NCBI RefSeq assembly: GCF_900167045.1
Contig: NZ_FUXJ01000008.1
Span: 1-64,000 of the forward strand
Direction: 5' to 3'
Length of the DNA: 64,000 nt
Origin: Legionella maceachernii
Lineage (GTDB): Bacteria; Pseudomonadota; Gammaproteobacteria; Legionellales; Legionellaceae
In this document: piece after piece, positions 45,667 through 56,029 of the stretch
Numbering within the stretch: position 1 is the stretch's first letter
Layout: each line of letters begins with the position of its first letter
Made by a program: the position numbers and the translations under genes
Notes under the pieces: model-generated
The model's input: only the letters and a program-made list of their open reading frames with translations
Told to the model about the DNA's origin: nothing
Databases searched by the model: none

Positions 45667-46695
45667 CTAATGTCGAGCTTGTAATAATTCCTGTAAGGCT
45701 TTTGGCAGGAGTGATTGTGCTTTTTTAGTTATTGCATTTTCATGTTTTTGCCATAACGTGCCAAGATAAATGATCATTAAACCAATTAATGAAAGTGCAA
45801 TGGGAAAAAGCAAACTATCTTTGAAAATTTCTGATGCTAAATGGCCTAAATAAATGCAACATCCTAAGGCACCAAAAATCACGAATACTCTTCTCATGAG
45901 AATGACGCCTATGCCTATCATTAGTACGTTTAAGCACAGGTAAATGAATTTTGTTATTTCGCTATCCGAATGTTGACACGTTAAGCCACCCCAAAAAGCC
46001 ATAACGCCAAATAAATACAACCAAAATGCGTAATCGGCAGAATGCCGCGATTGGAGATCGGTCCAAAACGCAATTAAAATCATGAGTAAGCCAAAATACA
46101 TTGATACTTTAGCACCGAGTTCGAAGGAATAATGATCCCCTGTGATCATTGACGTCAGATCCATGGATAAGTACCAGAGCGTCACGGCAATAGGCATTAC
46201 CATGAAAGGGTAACGATAAATCCATGCTAAAATGATCCCTACAATTAATGTACCCAATTCCATAAAAATCCAGTGCCATTTAATGTAACTATGGTATTCG
46301 CGATAAGGCGTATCGTCTGGCCACCAACCCATCCCTCGTTGAAGCCCATAAATGGCCAAAGGAGTTAACGCAATCACAAAAGTGGCGCATATCCCTGCGG
46401 GTAATATGAGATTTTTATTCTTAAATAAAGAGGATAAATATAAACCGATCGCTGCATAGAGCAATGAGAGTCCTAAAATTCCCCATCCACCAAAGTGTTC
46501 CCAACCAAGATTCATAAAGAGTGTCATTGCTCCTATAGCGATTAGTCCTCCTAAATAATAAAGTACGTTTGTCATATTAAGAGCTGGGCCTTGATCAGGC
46601 TGATTTTCAATAAAGCGAAAGAGAGCATCAGCCTGTTCTTCGGTAATAATTTTTGCTGCTACAGCTTTGGCCAAAAGCGAGCGAGATAGTTTCAT
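45667..46695 (-). CDS. DUF2157-like membrane protein
   Basis: 342 residues. The soluble N-terminus MKLSRSLLAKAVAAKIITEE, then QADALFRFIENQ, is the DUF2157-type start (helical region with IISEEQADAL), followed by about nine or ten hydrophobic segments (YYLGGLIAIGAMTLFMNLGW, ILGLSLLYAAIGLYLSSLF and others). Function is unknown; such proteins are found singly in many bacteria. GGAG lies upstream of the ATG. The gene is separated from the next one by the repeat array at 46783-47800. Confidence 0.75.
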   Translation of the reverse strand: MKLSRSLLAKAVAAKIITEEQADALFRFIENQPDQGPALNMTNVLYYLGGLIAIGAMTLFMNLGWEHFGGWGILGLSLLYAAIGLYLSSLFKNKNLILPAGICATFVIALTPLAIYGLQRGMGWWPDDTPYREYHSYIKWHWIFMELGTLIVGIILAWIYRYPFMVMPIAVTLWYLSMDLTSMITGDHYSFELGAKVSMYFGLLMILIAFWTDLQSRHSADYAFWLYLFGVMAFWGGLTCQHSDSEITKFIYLCLNVLMIGIGVILMRRVFVIFGALGCCIYLGHLASEIFKDSLLFPIALSLIGLMIIYLGTLWQKHENAITKKAQSLLPKALQELLQARH

Positions 46696-46782
46696 TGGAG
46701 AAGCTCCAATTACAGTAGATTAAATTAAAGTATAGGGGGATTGTGGATAAAAATTTCAACTGAGAGGATAGTGAGTGGTATT

Positions 46783-47800
46783 GTCGCCCCGAACGTAGTG
46801 AGGGATCTCTTGGATGGAGTTACTGCCAAGAGTCGGGAGGTCCTTCGCTTTTGCTCAGGATGACGGTGGTATTGTCGTTACTGCCAAGAGTCGGGAGGTC
46901 CCTCGCTTTTGCTCGGGATGACGGTGGTATTGTCGTCCTGAGCGAAGCGAAGGATCTCCTTGGTGGCGTTACTGCCAAGAGTCGGGAGGTCCTTCGCTTT
47001 TGTTCGGGATGGCAGTTGTTGTCGTCCCGAACGTAGTGAGGGACCTCCTGGATGGAGTTATTGCCAAGAGTCGGGAGGTCCCTCGCTTTTGCTCGGGATG
47101 ACGGTGGTATTGTCGTCCTGAGCGAAGCGAAGGATCTCCTTGGTGGGGTTATTGCCAAGAGTCGGGAGGTCCTTCGCTTTGCTCAGGATGACGGTGGTAT
47201 TGTCGTTACTGCCAAGAGTCGGGAGGTCCTTCGCTTTGCTCAGGATGACAGTTGTTGTCGTCCCGAACGTAGTGAGGGATCTCCTGGATGGAGTTACTGC
47301 CAAGAGTCGGGAGGTCCTGCGCTTTGCTCAGGATGGCAGTTGTTGTCGTCCCGAACGTAGTGAGGGATCTCCTGGATGGAGTTATTGCCAAGAGTCGGGA
47401 GGTCCCTCGCTTTTGCTCGGGATGACGGTGGTATTGTCGTCCTGAGCGAAGCGAAGGATCTCCTTGGTGGAGTTACTGCCAAGAGTCGGGAGGTCCTTCG
47501 CTTTTGTTCGGGATGGCAGTTGTTGTCGTCCCGAACGTAGTGAGGGATCTCCTGGATGGAGTTACTGCCAAGAGTCGGGAGGTCCCTCGCTTTTGCTCGG
47601 GATGACGGTGGTTTTGTCGTCCTGAGCGAAGCGAAGGATCTCCTTGGTGGGGTTACTGCCAAGAGTCGGGAGGTCCTTCGCTTTGCTCAGGATGACGGTG
47701 GTATTGTCGTTATTGCCAAGAGTCGGGAGGTCCCTCGCTTTTGCTCGGGATGACAGAGGTTTTTGTCGTCCCGAACGTAGTGAGGGATCTCCTCGATGAG
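46783..47800. repeat. Array of REP-like palindromic units
   Basis: About 1 kb made of palindromic units of 80-90 bp. The left arm is either CCTGAGCGAAGCGAAGGATC (type A) or CCCGAACGTAGTGAGGGATC (type B); the right arm is the matching GGAGGTCCTTCGCTTTGCTC or GGAGGTCCCTCGCTTTTGCT form, joined by a loop with GCCAAGAGTCGG. I count 12 right arms and 10 left arms: nine complete hairpins, three orphan right arms (near 46882, 47210, 47716) and one orphan left arm (near 47765). Units are separated by GATGACGGTGGTATTGTCGT-like linkers. Open frames across this stretch on both strands are by-products of the repeat. A single related copy lies at 62045-62090. Confidence 0.92.
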
Positions 47801-47984
47801 GTTATTGCCGAATGATTTGTTTTACCCTCCAAATGTCATGGAGTTGTCCTTTATAAATGGGCAGGAGCTATTCAGATACTCACACTGTAAAAAAAATTGA
47901 TTGCTTTAGGTGTTTAGATTTTGTATATATTATACTTCCAAGTTGTTTCATTGAATCAATTAATAACCATTAATAAGGTTACAG

Positions 47985-48911
47985 ATGAAAGCCCTATTTA
48001 TTTTGTTTGCCTTGCTTTTTTCAGGCTTAATTCAGGCGCAGAGCTTACCGCTAAATAATATTGTCGTTTTTGGTGATAGCCTGTCTGACAATGGGAACCT
48101 TTACGAATACATGGGGCATAAGATACCGCAGTCCCCACCTTATTTTGCGGGACGTTTTTCCAATGGTCCTATTTGGGTTGAACGCCTAGCTGAGTCGTAT
48201 TTTTCAACAAATCCCAATAGTCATCTTCTCGATTATGCATTCGGTGGTGCGGGTATATCCGATGAAGAGAGTGATGTTTTAATGACTTTAAAGCGCGAGC
48301 TTGATATTTATTTAAACGCCCATCAAGGTAGAGCCAGTGAAAGTAGCTTATACATCGTTTGGATTGGTGCCAATAATTACATTGGTTTACCAAGCAACAT
48401 GGAAGAGTCGCTTGCGCAAGTGAATCGAGGGATTGTGGCAGGTTTGAAACGTTTAGTTGATTCTGGTGCAAAATACATCATGGTGGTTAATATCCCTGAT
48501 CTGGGTAGAACACCTATCGCATCTGACCTTGAAGCAAGAAAAATACTTTCCAATTTTAGCAAACGGCATAATGCACTCCTTTTTGACTCAGTCAGCGAGC
48601 TTCAGCAAACTTACCCTGAGGTAAAGTTGATGTTTTACGATGTGAAATCAAAAATGAATGCGTTACTGGAGTCACCTGAAAGTTATGGATTTACTAATAT
48701 TGTCGACACTTGCTATGCTGCCCAGATTAATAAATCCTTGGGTCATTCCATTTTACACATTGCTGCCGATGTAAAATTGAAAGCCGATGATGATATCTGT
48801 AAAGGTTATTTATTTTTCGACCCTGTCCATCCCACGGCACCAGCGCATAAGATGTTAGCTGAAAACGCCAAAGCTATTTTGGATTCAGAAGGCGTTCAGT
48901 TTGGAGAATAA
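47985..48911 (+). CDS. plaA: GDSL lysophospholipase A / acyltransferase PlaA
   Basis: 308 residues. A signal peptide MKALFILFALLFSGLIQAQS comes first. The GDSL block I is VVFGDSLSDNGN with the catalytic serine; block III is IVWIGANNY; block V is DPVHPTAPAH with the Asp-His pair. Size and the signal peptide match PlaA of Legionella, a type II-secreted lysophospholipase. A cysteine pair is possible (DTCYAAQ, DDICKGY), as in homologues activated by a protease. PlaC and PlaD are longer or differ. The upstream 180 bases contain the promoter; the gene lies near djlA and waaA. Confidence 0.88.
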   Translation: MKALFILFALLFSGLIQAQSLPLNNIVVFGDSLSDNGNLYEYMGHKIPQSPPYFAGRFSNGPIWVERLAESYFSTNPNSHLLDYAFGGAGISDEESDVLMTLKRELDIYLNAHQGRASESSLYIVWIGANNYIGLPSNMEESLAQVNRGIVAGLKRLVDSGAKYIMVVNIPDLGRTPIASDLEARKILSNFSKRHNALLFDSVSELQQTYPEVKLMFYDVKSKMNALLESPESYGFTNIVDTCYAAQINKSLGHSILHIAADVKLKADDDICKGYLFFDPVHPTAPAHKMLAENAKAILDSEGVQFGE

Positions 48912-49116
48912 GGGAATCAGTTGCTTTTAATTTCGCGAAAGTCAGTGGCTGTGTTGAATACCAATCAACCAAAAAACACCTGGCTTTAATGTTTTCGAGA
49001 GCAACCATGATTATCTATCTATGCGCAATACGCTGGTTGTTTATTTGCATGGATGGATGAAACGATTGGGCCCTGTAACTCGTTCAAAATTACCAATTGA
49101 ATAGAAGCTGCTAGAA
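48912..49116. other. 205-bp intergenic region with possible gene remnant
   Basis: Bases 49020-49106 contain a short frame MRNTLVVYLHGWMKRLGPVT that ends in TAG, with no ribosome site or recognisable family. It may be the tail of a lost gene. Nothing else is evident between plaA and djlA. Confidence 0.3.
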
Positions 49117-49995
49117 TCACCAACCTTTACTCAGGCAAATTTGCTCGTAGGCTTTAGTAATTTTTTGTGTTTTATCATTGGCCTTTTTAATCATTTCCTC
49201 AGGTAAGCCTTGAGCGATTAATTTGTCTGGATGATTGCGACTGATTAACCGTCGGTAAGCGCGTTTCACTTCCTGTTTATTTGCATTTTGATTTAATTCG
49301 AGAATCGCATAAGCATGAGCTAGGCTATCTTGTGGTTTTTGATAATTGCCGCTGTTTTGATAGGCGCGACTGCGGTTATAGGAGTAAGAGCGTTGGCTGC
49401 CTGATGATTGAGACGCTTTTTGAAAGCCGAAATCTTCATAAAAGCGAAATTGATCGCGTAGAGGAGCATAGCCCAAACGTCTAAAGACAGAGTCAACGGC
49501 TTGAATTTTTCTTTCGGATAGGCCGTCGGTCATTGCCGCGCGATATTGTATGTCCAAGAATAATTTCAATAAATCTGGATTATCACGACAGGCATTTTCT
49601 AGCGCATTGAGTGTATCCACAAGATCAAAAGTAATCTTTTTTCCCTCATTAAAAAGCCTCTGAGCTTCTAATTTTTGCTTGCGGTTTAAGCGCATTTCGT
49701 CCATTAGCGCTTTGGCCATTTTAATTTCTTGTTCTGACACACGCCCGTCTGATTTAGCAATGTACCCGATGACTGAGAAAGTGGCTTCAAAAAATGTTTT
49801 TTGCACATACTCTTGCTTCTCTGAATAATAATGCCAATCGGGCCGACTGAAATGCTCCATCAGGGCACGATCAAAAAAATTACCAATAAGAAGGCCAAAG
49901 AGAGCTCCGGCAGAGCCCCCTATGAGATAGCCAAGAAAGGCACAAATCAACTTACCCCACCATTGGCTACGGGTAAAGAATTGGCGTAAATTCAT
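49117..49995 (-). CDS. djlA: Co-chaperone DjlA
   Basis: 292 residues from the ATG at 49995 (MNLRQFFTRSQWWGKLI); GGA lies eight bases upstream, whereas the ATG at 50001 would be too close to it. Residues 13-35 form the membrane anchor with glycines (LICAFLGYLIGGSAGALFGL). A TerB domain follows (SVIGYIAKSDGRVSEQEIKM), then a linker with YSYNRSRAYQNSG and a C-terminal J domain with LISRNHPDKLIAQGL, including the HPD triad. DjlA activates DnaK at the inner membrane and supports intracellular growth of L. pneumophila. Confidence 0.92.
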   Translation of the reverse strand: MNLRQFFTRSQWWGKLICAFLGYLIGGSAGALFGLLIGNFFDRALMEHFSRPDWHYYSEKQEYVQKTFFEATFSVIGYIAKSDGRVSEQEIKMAKALMDEMRLNRKQKLEAQRLFNEGKKITFDLVDTLNALENACRDNPDLLKLFLDIQYRAAMTDGLSERKIQAVDSVFRRLGYAPLRDQFRFYEDFGFQKASQSSGSQRSYSYNRSRAYQNSGNYQKPQDSLAHAYAILELNQNANKQEVKRAYRRLISRNHPDKLIAQGLPEEMIKKANDKTQKITKAYEQICLSKGW

Positions 49996-50198
49996 TGTCA
50001 CATTCCAATTGAGTTATTAATAATTTTAGCTTTAAAATGGCGCGGGTGACACTATAATCTCGGACAGAAAGATTAAATTATAGTAAACGTGTCAATATTT
50101 TTTTCTTTTATTGCTGTTAAAGTCAATAAAATCGCTTTAAATTACCTTCAGCCGATAAAATCGCTATATAATTACAGTTTTTTGCACAGAGACTTGTT

Positions 50199-51455
50199 AT
50201 GCGCCAGGTTTATTCTTTTTTAATGTATTTACTGACTCCTTATTTGATCTTTCGACTTTGGTGGAAAGGGCGTCGTTTACCCGCTTACCGCCAGCGGATT
50301 GCCGAACGGTTTTCGCTGGATTATCGTTCGCAGCCCGAAATTGATATTTGGGTGCATGCGGTTTCGCTGGGAGAAGTGATAGCAGCCACGCCTTTGATTG
50401 ATGCTTTACTCGACAAAAAATGGCGCATTTTAATTACTACTATGACCCCTACAGGCGCAGAACGAGTCAAAGTCCGCTTTGGTGATAAAGTGAGCCATCG
50501 TTATGTTCCTTATGATTTACCCATTGTCGTGAGTCGTTTTTTTAAGAGGACTAAACCGCGGTTGGGGTTAATTGTTGAGACAGAGCTCTGGCCGAATCTA
50601 ATTCATTTTGCGAGCAAAGCTCAAGTGCCGCTTTTCCTAATTAATGCGCGGTTATCCGATCGCTCATGTCAAGGATATAAAAAAGTTGGGTTTTTGTTTA
50701 AACCGGTGCTAAATCAATTTAAGGCTATCTTTGCTCAAAGTGAAGATGATGCAAAACGCTTTAAAGCGTTGGGCGCTGATGAAGAAAGGGTGGTTGTGTT
50801 AGGAAACATGAAATTTGATTTACAGACTCAGAATATTAATTCTCAACTGTTTTTAGAGCTAAAAAATCGCTGGGGTCAAGAACGAACTGTCGTTATAGTG
50901 GCAAGTACTCATGATGATGAAGAGCAACAACTATTATCCCGTTTGAAAAAACTTCAGAAGGGATTAGCAAACATGGTGCTATTAATTGCTCCAAGACATC
51001 CTGAGCGCTTTCAGAAAGTCTATCAAATGAGTGTGGACCAAGGTTTTAATACTGGGCTTCGGAGTAAAGTTGAGACATTAAATCCTGATAATGAAGTGAT
51101 TATTTTGGATTCATTGGGTGAGCTTTTAGGTTTCTATCAAGTCAGTGATTATGCTTTTGTAGGGGGAAGCTTAGTTCCTGTAGGTGGACATAATGTCCTC
51201 GAACCCATCGCGATGCAGGTTCCGGTTTTTAGTGGTCCCCAAGTACATAATTTTAAAACCATATGTCGTGACTTGCAGATGGCACAAGCCATCGAGCTTG
51301 CAGAAAATGCGGATGATTTGATTGATCGCATTATTGCCTTGCATCAAGACGAAAATAAGAAAAGAAGATTGGTTGAGAATGCAACTTCTGTGCTTGAGGC
51401 AAATAAAGGGGCAGTGCAGCGTTATGCAGCTCAGGCTGAAGCGGTTTTAGGGTAA
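50199..51455 (+). CDS. waaA: 3-deoxy-D-manno-octulosonic acid transferase WaaA (KdtA)
   Basis: 418 residues. An N-terminal membrane-associated segment MRQVYSFLMYLLTPYLIFRL precedes the two Rossmann-like domains of a GT-B fold. Key blocks are VHAVSLGEVIAATPLI, PTGAERVKVRFG, IVETELWPNLIHFA, and GGSLVPVGGHNVLEPIAMQV, the donor-binding block. It adds Kdo from CMP-Kdo to lipid A precursor at the inner membrane. It is followed by a good terminator hairpin at 51495-51515. Confidence 0.94.
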   Translation: MRQVYSFLMYLLTPYLIFRLWWKGRRLPAYRQRIAERFSLDYRSQPEIDIWVHAVSLGEVIAATPLIDALLDKKWRILITTMTPTGAERVKVRFGDKVSHRYVPYDLPIVVSRFFKRTKPRLGLIVETELWPNLIHFASKAQVPLFLINARLSDRSCQGYKKVGFLFKPVLNQFKAIFAQSEDDAKRFKALGADEERVVVLGNMKFDLQTQNINSQLFLELKNRWGQERTVVIVASTHDDEEQQLLSRLKKLQKGLANMVLLIAPRHPERFQKVYQMSVDQGFNTGLRSKVETLNPDNEVIILDSLGELLGFYQVSDYAFVGGSLVPVGGHNVLEPIAMQVPVFSGPQVHNFKTICRDLQMAQAIELAENADDLIDRIIALHQDENKKRRLVENATSVLEANKGAVQRYAAQAEAVLG

Positions 51456-51494
51456 GGTTTAAATCCAACCGTTTACGGGAAAAAACTATCGCGG

Positions 51495-51535
51495 GTTGGG
51501 CTTTGAGGGCCCAACATTTGCTTGTTTTTTGTTAA
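51495..51535 (+). terminator. Rho-independent terminator after waaA
   Basis: GTTGGGC and GCCCAAC form a perfect stem (51495-51515) with loop TTTGAGG, followed within a few bases by a T-rich run (TTTGCTTGTTTTTT). It lies 40 bases after the waaA stop. Confidence 0.75.
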
Positions 51536-51553
51536 GAAAGTTGCAGCTACTCG

Positions 51554-52030
51554 TTAGCTTCCTTGGTTTTGGCGTTCTTTAATTTCAGAAAGCGTTTTAC
51601 AATCGATACAAAGGGTAGCTGTAGGACGTGCTTCAAGGCGACGAAGACCAATTTCAATACCACAGGCTTCACAATAACCAAAATCTTGATCACGCAATCG
51701 CTCGAGAGCATCTTCAATTTTCTTGATGAGTTTGCGTTCTCGATCGCGCGTCCTTAATTCAAGGCTAAATTCTTCCTCTTGACTAGCTCGATCGGAAGGA
51801 TCAGGAAAGTTAGCTGCTTCATCCTTCATATGAGTTACGGTTCTGTCGACTTCTTCCATTAGTGATTGGCGCCAAGCAAGCAATATTTTTTCAATATGCG
51901 CAAGCTGCTTTTCATTCATGTATTCTTCGCCTTCAGTTTCCTGATAGGGGGCTATTCCCATATTGCTAACGGCGTCATTTTTCACGTTTTGTTTACTCTC
52001 ACTGTTTTTATCAATTAATTGTTCTGGCAT
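51554..52030 (-). CDS. dksA: RNA polymerase-binding transcription factor DksA
   Basis: 158 residues. A coiled coil spans about 40-120, with the tip [12 protein letters not shown] carrying the conserved acidic and alanine/serine residues that act in the RNA polymerase secondary channel. The C-terminal zinc finger is [20 protein letters not shown], with two further cysteines in LCIDCK. The N-terminal extension of about 37 residues ([17 protein letters not shown]...) is like that of other Legionella DksA proteins. It works with ppGpp in the stringent response and controls virulence gene expression. Confidence 0.95.
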   Translation of the reverse strand: MPEQLIDKNSESKQNVKNDAVSNMGIAPYQETEGEEYMNEKQLAHIEKILLAWRQSLMEEVDRTVTHMKDEAANFPDPSDRASQEEEFSLELRTRDRERKLIKKIEDALERLRDQDFGYCEACGIEIGLRRLEARPTATLCIDCKTLSEIKERQNQGS

Positions 52031-52129
52031 CTATGCCTCCTGCTCCTAGATCTCCAACAGGCCCTTGACGGCATGCGATAGAAAACCGCTAGATATATCA
52101 AAAAACAGGCTAACCATCAACCCTATTCC

Positions 52130-52969
52130 TTATCGTATACCACCACTAACCCGGTCATTCCCTTGCCAATCTTGCCAGCACTGGACTTGTTTATATCCAT
52201 AATCTTTAAGCATAGACTCTACTGCAGATTTTTGATCGAAACCATGCTCAATCAATAATAGCCCGTCAGGTTGAAGTCTAGCAAGACTATGCTGAACGAT
52301 ATGTCTTATTGCTTCTAAACCATCAATGCCTCCAACTAATGCTAAAGTAGGTTCAAACCGCACATCGCCCTGAATAAGATGAGGATCATCTGCTGCAATG
52401 TAAGGTGGATTGGTCACAATAGCATCGAATTTTTGTGTTGGATCAATTTTTTCGAACCAATTTGAATGGTAGAAGCAAATATTCGTTACTCCGAGACGAG
52501 CAGCATTTTCTTCAGCGGTTTGCAAAGCTGACATGCTGCAATCACACGCAAAAATTTGCCAATGGGGCCGCTCATAAGCGCAGGCAAGCGCGATAGCGCC
52601 GCTGCCAGTACCTAAATCGAGAATTTGTGCCTGTGGCTTATCAGCGAGCAGAGATAAACTGAGTTCTACGAGCAGTTCTGTTTCCGGTCGGGGTATAAGC
52701 GTATCTTCGCTCACTTTTAGAGCAAGTGACCAAAATTCTCTTGTGCCTGTCAAATAGGCGATAGGCACACCGTGAATGCGCTTATTAACTAATTGCTCAA
52801 AAGTTTGCCATTGTGCTTTCGTTAATTTTTCATCAGAGTGGGTATAAAGATAGGTGCGTGTTTTCATGAGAACGTGTGCGAGAAGAATTTCGGCGTCTAA
52901 ACGAGGGCTACTACTGGTTGTTTCAAGTTGGGATGTCGTTTGGAATAGCGCCTCTTTGACGTTAATCAT
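52130..52969 (-). CDS. prmC: Peptide chain release factor methyltransferase PrmC
   Basis: 279 residues from the ATG at 52969 ([20 protein letters not shown]), which overlaps the prfA end by eight bases; the longer frame to 52999 overlaps by 38. The SAM-binding motif is [20 protein letters not shown], and the glutamine-recognition NPPY motif is [12 protein letters not shown]. It methylates the GGQ glutamine of release factors 1 and 2. It is translationally linked to prfA. Confidence 0.94.
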   Translation of the reverse strand: MINVKEALFQTTSQLETTSSSPRLDAEILLAHVLMKTRTYLYTHSDEKLTKAQWQTFEQLVNKRIHGVPIAYLTGTREFWSLALKVSEDTLIPRPETELLVELSLSLLADKPQAQILDLGTGSGAIALACAYERPHWQIFACDCSMSALQTAEENAARLGVTNICFYHSNWFEKIDPTQKFDAIVTNPPYIAADDPHLIQGDVRFEPTLALVGGIDGLEAIRHIVQHSLARLQPDGLLLIEHGFDQKSAVESMLKDYGYKQVQCWQDWQGNDRVSGGIR

Positions 52970-54050
52970 GGCGTCCGAGCTCGGCGAGTAATTCAGCATG
53001 GTATTCGCGTTTTAACGCATCAATGACTGGTGCTAAATCGCCAGAAATGATATCAGGTAGTTGGTAAAGCGTCAGGTTAATGCGATGATCCGTTAATCGA
53101 CCCTGCGGAAAATTATAAGTGCGAATACGCTCTGAACGATCTCCTGTGCCCACAAGGGATTTGCGTGTTTGTGCTTGCTGCTGGCGTTGTTTGGTTTGTT
53201 CTGCATCCAGCAACCGCGTCCTTAGCAGAGCCATGGCCTTAGCTCGATTTTTATGCTGTGAACGTTCATCCTGGCATTCCACAACGAGCCCAGTGGGCAG
53301 ATGCGTAATCCGTATGGCAGAATCGGTTTTATTGACGTGTTGGCCTCCAGCTCCTGAGGCGCGATAAGTATCGATACGCAATTCATCGCTATTAATTTCG
53401 ATGTCATCGATTTCTTCAACTTCAGGGAGAATTGCAACGGTGCAGGCTGAAGTATGAACACGTCCTTGGGATTCTGTTTCCGGGACACGCTGAACTCGAT
53501 GCGCACCGGATTCAAATTTTAGCTGCGAATAAACAGCATGACCACTCACTCGTGCAATAACTTCTTTATAACCCCCATGCTCACCATGGCTAGCACTGAC
53601 AATTTCAACGTGCCAGCCTTGGGTTTCAGCATAACGGCTGTACATACGAAATAAGTCGCCCGCAAAAATGGCTGCTTCATCACCCCCAGTCCCAGCTCTG
53701 ATTTCGAGGTAAATGTTACGTTCGTCATCAGGATCTTTAGGGATGAGATGCCATTGCAGTTCTTCATCAAGTGCTTCCAATTTATTTTTGGCTGCATCAA
53801 TTTCGTCGGCGGCCATTGCTGCCAGTTCTTTATCGTCACCTTCGAGCAATTCCTGCAGCGAAGCGAGGTTATCACGCGCATGGGCATAAGTGTTAAAGCA
53901 GTTTGCAACAGGTTCTAATTGCGCATACTCTTTCGACAAACTCTTAAATTGGTTCTGATCGGCGATGACTGAGGGCTCTGCCAGCAGACGCCCTACTTCC
54001 TGAAAGCGCTCAAGCATTTGCTCGAGTTTGGATTCAAGAGATTTCTTCAT
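52962..54050 (-). CDS. prfA: Peptide chain release factor 1
   Basis: 362 residues. The GGQ peptidyl-tRNA hydrolysis motif is in [20 protein letters not shown]; the PxT codon-recognition region lies in [20 protein letters not shown]. Domain 1 coiled coil is at the N-terminus ([20 protein letters not shown]). A strong AGGAGGTG ribosome site lies upstream within the end of hemA. It ends translation at UAA and UAG. The gene lies between hemA and prmC, the usual order. Confidence 0.96.
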   Translation of the reverse strand: MKKSLESKLEQMLERFQEVGRLLAEPSVIADQNQFKSLSKEYAQLEPVANCFNTYAHARDNLASLQELLEGDDKELAAMAADEIDAAKNKLEALDEELQWHLIPKDPDDERNIYLEIRAGTGGDEAAIFAGDLFRMYSRYAETQGWHVEIVSASHGEHGGYKEVIARVSGHAVYSQLKFESGAHRVQRVPETESQGRVHTSACTVAILPEVEEIDDIEINSDELRIDTYRASGAGGQHVNKTDSAIRITHLPTGLVVECQDERSQHKNRAKAMALLRTRLLDAEQTKQRQQQAQTRKSLVGTGDRSERIRTYNFPQGRLTDHRINLTLYQLPDIISGDLAPVIDALKREYHAELLAELGRHD

Positions 54051-55428
54051 AACATTCCACCTCCTGTAGACAAACTTCAGATAAAAATTCCGAATCAGTG
54101 CTTCTTATTCGCTCTTCGGACACCTTCTCCCCACTGGTGAACGGGAGAGAAAATGAGGAAGTTCTGTGTGAAGGAGATTGAGTCGTTGTGAAATTATATA
54201 AATAATGAATCAAATCAAGAATTTCTTCACGACCATCTTTTGCGGCTTGACGAAGGCCCACGGTGGGATGGTGGATTAATTTATTAACTAACCTATCACA
54301 AAGTTCCTGCAGCACATGGGTTTGACAGTGCCCCGCACTTAATTTTTCTTGCGCCCGTTGTAATTCTTGTTGTGCCAAATCTTGCATGCGGTTGCGGTAA
54401 TCACAAATAACATCTTTAGCACGCAACGAGCGATGCCGTCGAATGTAATTGTCTAATTCAGATTCGATAAGTTGTTCGGCTTGAAGCGCAGCGAAACGAC
54501 GTTCATCCATTCCCTTAACAATCATGGATTGCAGATCATCAATATTATAGAGATGAACTGCTTTGATATCGGCAACATCCGGCTCAATATCGCGGGGAAC
54601 GGCTAAATCAAGAAAAAACATAGGCGCATTAGCACGCTTATTTAATGCATGTTCAACGAGACTCTTATTAATGAAAGGCAAAGGGCACGCTGTTGCGGAG
54701 ATGACGACATCAGCTTGAGCAAGGTATTGAGGGATATCGCCAATGGTTAATGCTTTCCCATCAAATGCGGCAGCGAGTTGCTTTGCATTATCGCTGGTGC
54801 GACTCGCAACAAAGAAGTTTCTTACACCTTGTTTATGCAAATATTTCGCCACGAGCGTGGCTGTTTCTCCGGAGCCAATTAAAAAAGCGTTTAATGCCTG
54901 AAAATCAGAAAATAACCGACTGATAAGCTGTACCGCTGCATAAGCTACTGATACGGGATTTGTCCCAATCCCACTACGATTTCTGATGCGTTTGCTCGCA
55001 CTAAAAACGTATTCAAACACCTGGCGTAAATTAGTTTTGACGGTACCCAACTGGCAAGCATATTGATAGGCTTGTTTCATTTGCCCCAGAATTTGAGGTT
55101 CACCCAACATCATGGAATCTAAACCACTCGCGACACGCAACGTATGGCGAATGCCTTGATGACCATGATGAGTATAAAAATAAGGGGTCAATGCCTCAGG
55201 CGCAAGCTGATGTTGGCGAGCCAGCCAGGGAGCAATACTCTCTGGCTCATCCGTATCGCAGTAAATTTCCGTGCGATTACAGGTGGATAAAATTGCTGCC
55301 TCATTCACTGTAGCGAGGCTCACTAGGCTACTCAACAGTGAACCTTGCATTGAGAGAGGTAGTGCGATTTTTTCTCGCACATTGATTGGAGCAGTTTTAT
55401 GATTTAGCCCACAAGCGACAAACACCAT
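54034..55428 (-). CDS. hemA: Glutamyl-tRNA reductase HemA
   Basis: 464 residues. The catalytic cysteine is in [15 protein letters not shown], the NADPH-binding region is [20 protein letters not shown], and the dimerisation domain follows ([20 protein letters not shown]). It makes glutamate-1-semialdehyde for haem synthesis. The protein is about 40 residues longer than usual; the tail beginning [19 protein letters not shown] is not typical of the family and covers a palindrome at 54126-54148. It overlaps the start of prfA by 17 bases. Confidence 0.95.
   Translation of the reverse strand: MVFVACGLNHKTAPINVREKIALPLSMQGSLLSSLVSLATVNEAAILSTCNRTEIYCDTDEPESIAPWLARQHQLAPEALTPYFYTHHGHQGIRHTLRVASGLDSMMLGEPQILGQMKQAYQYACQLGTVKTNLRQVFEYVFSASKRIRNRSGIGTNPVSVAYAAVQLISRLFSDFQALNAFLIGSGETATLVAKYLHKQGVRNFFVASRTSDNAKQLAAAFDGKALTIGDIPQYLAQADVVISATACPLPFINKSLVEHALNKRANAPMFFLDLAVPRDIEPDVADIKAVHLYNIDDLQSMIVKGMDERRFAALQAEQLIESELDNYIRRHRSLRAKDVICDYRNRMQDLAQQELQRAQEKLSAGHCQTHVLQELCDRLVNKLIHHPTVGLRQAAKDGREEILDLIHYLYNFTTTQSPSHRTSSFSLPFTSGEKVSEERIRSTDSEFLSEVCLQEVECYEEIS
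54126..54148. repeat. Palindrome inside the hemA 3' end
   Basis: TCTCCC and GGGAGA arms flank an 11-base centre (plus-strand text TCTCCCCACTGGTGAACG then GGAGA). This resembles REP-like palindromes that often sit between genes, but here it is translated as part of the HemA tail. Confidence 0.5.
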
Positions 55429-55730
55429 AGGAATTTAGAGCTACAGAATAATCTTGGGATTGTAAACTATTAACAAGAAAATTTGTAGCGTTAATCCGTT
55501 TTGGTTTTGTAGAGCAGGAGTAATTGAGAGCAATTTGCTTTAGGGGGTTAGCTCTGGCAACGACAGTTGTCAGTTCATCTTCTTGGTTTAACAGGATAAA
55601 TTAAAATCAATTTGATTTAAATAAATAAAATTTTGCTAAAATTGTTACATACCAATCTCAAGTACTTTGCGTTATCGCCGCTAACAATAATAAGCATTCT
55701 TGAACAGGCAAATCCTGGTAAGGGGTGGCA
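55429..55730. other. 302-bp divergent intergenic region
   Basis: Divergent promoter region between hemA (minus) and the small conserved gene (plus). No gene or RNA is evident. Confidence 0.4.
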
Positions 55731-56012
55731 ATGGACATCATTTTTCGAGGGGACCACAACAGTGAAGAGGCTGCAGAAAGCTTATTAAGTGTGCTGCGGT
55801 TGTTTAAAGAGCGGTATAAAATTGGGAATTTCCGTGAAATGCATCTGAGTGTCACGTTAGTTGATGAGCAGGGGGACGATGTTGAGTTAGTGGATAGTGA
55901 AACAAGTCAAGCTTATCGAATTTTTGAAGTTCATCGAAAGGGTTATGAATTAGAGGGGCGAAAAGGACAGCCAATGCTAAGATTAGTGGTGAATAATACC
56001 AATAATCAGTAG
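55731..56012 (+). CDS. Small conserved hypothetical protein
   Basis: 93 residues from the ATG at 55731 (MDIIFRGDHNSEEAAESLLS), with AAGGGG five bases upstream; the frame begins two codons earlier. It reads as a compact alpha/beta protein: LRLFKERYKIGNFREMHLSV then TLVDEQGDDVELVDSETSQA. No signal peptide, no membrane helix, and no known domain. It lies just upstream of the M50 protease gene with a 17-base gap and is probably cotranscribed. Confidence 0.7.
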   Translation: MDIIFRGDHNSEEAAESLLSVLRLFKERYKIGNFREMHLSVTLVDEQGDDVELVDSETSQAYRIFEVHRKGYELEGRKGQPMLRLVVNNTNNQ

Positions 56013-56029
56013 CGTCACGGAGGAAATTC

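Noticed and set aside
46820-47753. Eight or more open frames of 60-122 codons on both strands
   Set aside because: They are translations of the palindromic repeat array, with the same peptides recurring in each frame.
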